Part shown: positions 62,201 to 64,000 of the stretch, piece after piece | Position numbering within the stretch: position 1 is the first letter of the stretch | Layout of the letters: each line of letters opens with the position of its first letter | Source of the DNA: Punica granatum | Taxonomy: Eukaryota; Streptophyta; Magnoliopsida; Myrtales; Lythraceae | Direction: 5' to 3' | Length of the DNA: 64,000 nucleotides | Assembly (NCBI RefSeq): GCF_007655135.1 | Contig: NC_045128.1 | Span: 5,270,001 to 5,334,000, forward strand | The notes under the pieces: model-generated | Told to the model about the DNA's origin: nothing | Database searches by the model: none | What the model saw: the letters and a program-made list of their open reading frames with translations, nothing else | Program-made: the position numbers and the translations under genes

Positions 62201-64000
62201 CTTCCATATATGCAATAATTTACTTTTTTTTATGATTTAATTATGCGATAACTCCGGATCTCCTTAGTCCCCCATTTACATTTTACATTTATAATTTGAT
62301 CTCCAACTTTCTTTTGGATCATTGCTATGGGTGATAACTTTGAGATGGAGGAGTCAATAATGAAAAACACGAACACGTTCAAACTCTGACACACATGGAC
62401 ACTCGAACAAACAAGAACTCTTGACTACTTGTAGAAGGGGAAAGACTTCAAGGCATGTAAAATGCTTCTCGAAGAGATTTATCTATTTTCATACAAAGTT
62501 GCTAAAGGATCGAGATAAAAATTCATACAATCAAATTTCAAAAATCTCAACTAGCAATGTCAGGGGTTTTACGCACTCTTACCCATATTTCTCAAAAAAG
62601 ATGAAAAAATGATTTCGAAAAAGGTTTTTGGTAATTGTCTTCTATTTATAAAATCATTTTCATCCTTCAATTTAAGTAGGTTCATTTTCGGTCCTTTCAT
62701 TAGTTTGTCCTTGATTGTCAGTTTTTTTATTGACAGATGTGACAAATAGAAAATTTTGTTTCAAAAGAAAGAAAAATAAATTCCCTTTCTCGTCCCTTTC
62801 AATTCAAAACGATTCAAAATGGCAATAATCAATTGAAAAGAAAGATTAGACAATGAAGTGTATATAGATGTAAAGCTTACTTAAGGTAGTTGACTTCAAG
62901 AATTATATATGCTTTATTAATTTATCATTCGAAAAAAGAATAGTTTTGTTCATGATTTGTTGTAACATTGAAATTTTTTTGGCATTTCGAGATCCATTGA
63001 GCATATACTCATATGAAATGTAATCATATGTATATCTATTTTATCTGTCTCGGTAAAAAAAGAAAAGAAAAGAATCTACATTCAAATATAGCGCATTCAT
63101 TTGACCACAATATGAGGCAATAGTCCAACTACTCAGTTATCGTATTTATAGTAATTTCTGAAATTGCCTCACAGGAATTTTTCCAGCACGCTTTATCAAA
63201 GGAAATACTAAAAAAATTGAAAAATAAATTTTCAGTGTGTTGAGGTTCATGGTCTGTTAAGGCGAGTCATTTATTTTTAAATTGCTATTTTTACTCTGAC
63301 CATAATAGTATTTTTAAAATTGCATTTTCATGACTATTATGTTGGTGTCATAGATCATGCATATATTTTCATGCAATTAATTATGTAATTTGAAAATGAG
63401 TTTTAGAGGTATTTGAGACTGATAAAAGTTAGTGAGTGGTGTGGTGTCCTAAGCTAGTCCTAAGCAAAGCATAAGGAAATGGGCTATTCGGAGGAAAAAG
63501 AATGCTAGCGTGGAGTCGCTACTGTAATCGAGTGTTAGAAATGGTATATGGATGATATGAGTTCTATAGATCTAGTCAATATTTTTACGGTATTATCGTG
63601 ACTATTTATTGGGTTTCATGCTCACCTCAAAAATATATTCTTGTGTTATTTTCTCAAATTCAAGTATGCAACATGAAGCGTGGGACTCTACCGGAATTTT
63701 GTAGGATTTATTGAAATTCTTTTTTCCCGTATTTGGCCGATTTTGTATCTATGGAATATTAAGAATTTGTATTAATAGATAGTGTATTATTAGATTATTT
63801 ATGGATTTTATGGAAAAATCCACGATTTTACAATTGATCACAGATCCATAATTTAGGGGGAGATAAGGTATTCTTTTTTCCTAAGATTAATAAAAGAAAG
63901 ATCGAGGGCCAAAATGGAAAAAGCAAGAAAGGATTATGCACCAGTCAAGGACACCACCAGATAAGCCCCAGTATTGCAAAATCATCCATTGACACATGTC
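59246..64000. other. Gene-free AT-rich terminal region
   Basis: No supported gene. Noted: a GC-richer patch at about 59460-59730 with two G-box CACGTG motifs (59475-59480 and 59502-59507); a SINE-like segment near 60540-60660; many homopolymer runs. The frame at 59440-59721 has no recognisable domain. Confidence 0.5.

Overview
The window is nuclear DNA from a flowering plant, most likely a eudicot. It is AT-rich, its genes carry many short GT..AG introns, it encodes plastid-targeted proteins, and it is full of plant transposons (Ty1/copia, Helitron, PIF/Harbinger and Tourist-like MITEs, a TRIM, a MULE-like insertion). I cannot name the species from sequence alone. Gene models below were built by hand from conserved exons, splice sites and reading-frame phase. 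They have not been checked against RNA.

Layout. 1-5.8 kb is gene-free: AT microsatellites, a direct duplication, a nested inverted-repeat element with a GC-rich core, and two adjacent MITEs. 5.8-9.5 kb (minus) is squalene-synthase-like gene A, with a Helitron in one intron. 11.4-12.0 kb is a second Helitron. 12.55-16.1 kb (minus) is squalene synthase gene B, the most canonical copy. 17.5-23.9 kb is a very young copia retrotransposon inserted into a MITE, with an exact 559-bp tandem duplication in its reverse transcriptase. 24.4-39.5 kb (plus) holds three tandem 14-exon genes for plastid-type MATE transporters of the EDS5/DTX46 group. 39.9-43.0 kb is a decayed PIF/Harbinger element that carries another insertion. 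A tRNA-Pro(CGG) lies at 43.66 kb. 44.5-47.0 kb is a broken squalene synthase copy (D) interrupted by a tandem TRIM. 47.2-51.0 kb (plus) is squalene-synthase-like gene C, which lacks the C-terminal membrane anchor. 51.9-54.9 kb (minus) is a plastid FGGY sugar kinase like Arabidopsis XK-1. 55-64 kb is AT-rich DNA with one long fold-back element and no gene that I can recognise.

How the genes relate. Squalene synthase makes the first committed sterol/triterpene precursor at the ER. The MATE proteins are expected in the plastid envelope; EDS5 exports the salicylate precursor isochorismate. The kinase is expected in the plastid stroma. The MATE-kinase neighbourhood resembles the Arabidopsis pair At2g21340/At2g21370 and is probably ancestral. 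The squalene synthase copies flank it in opposite orientations. Copies A and C keep both Asp-rich motifs, but other active-site positions have changed, so they may be neofunctionalised or early in decay.
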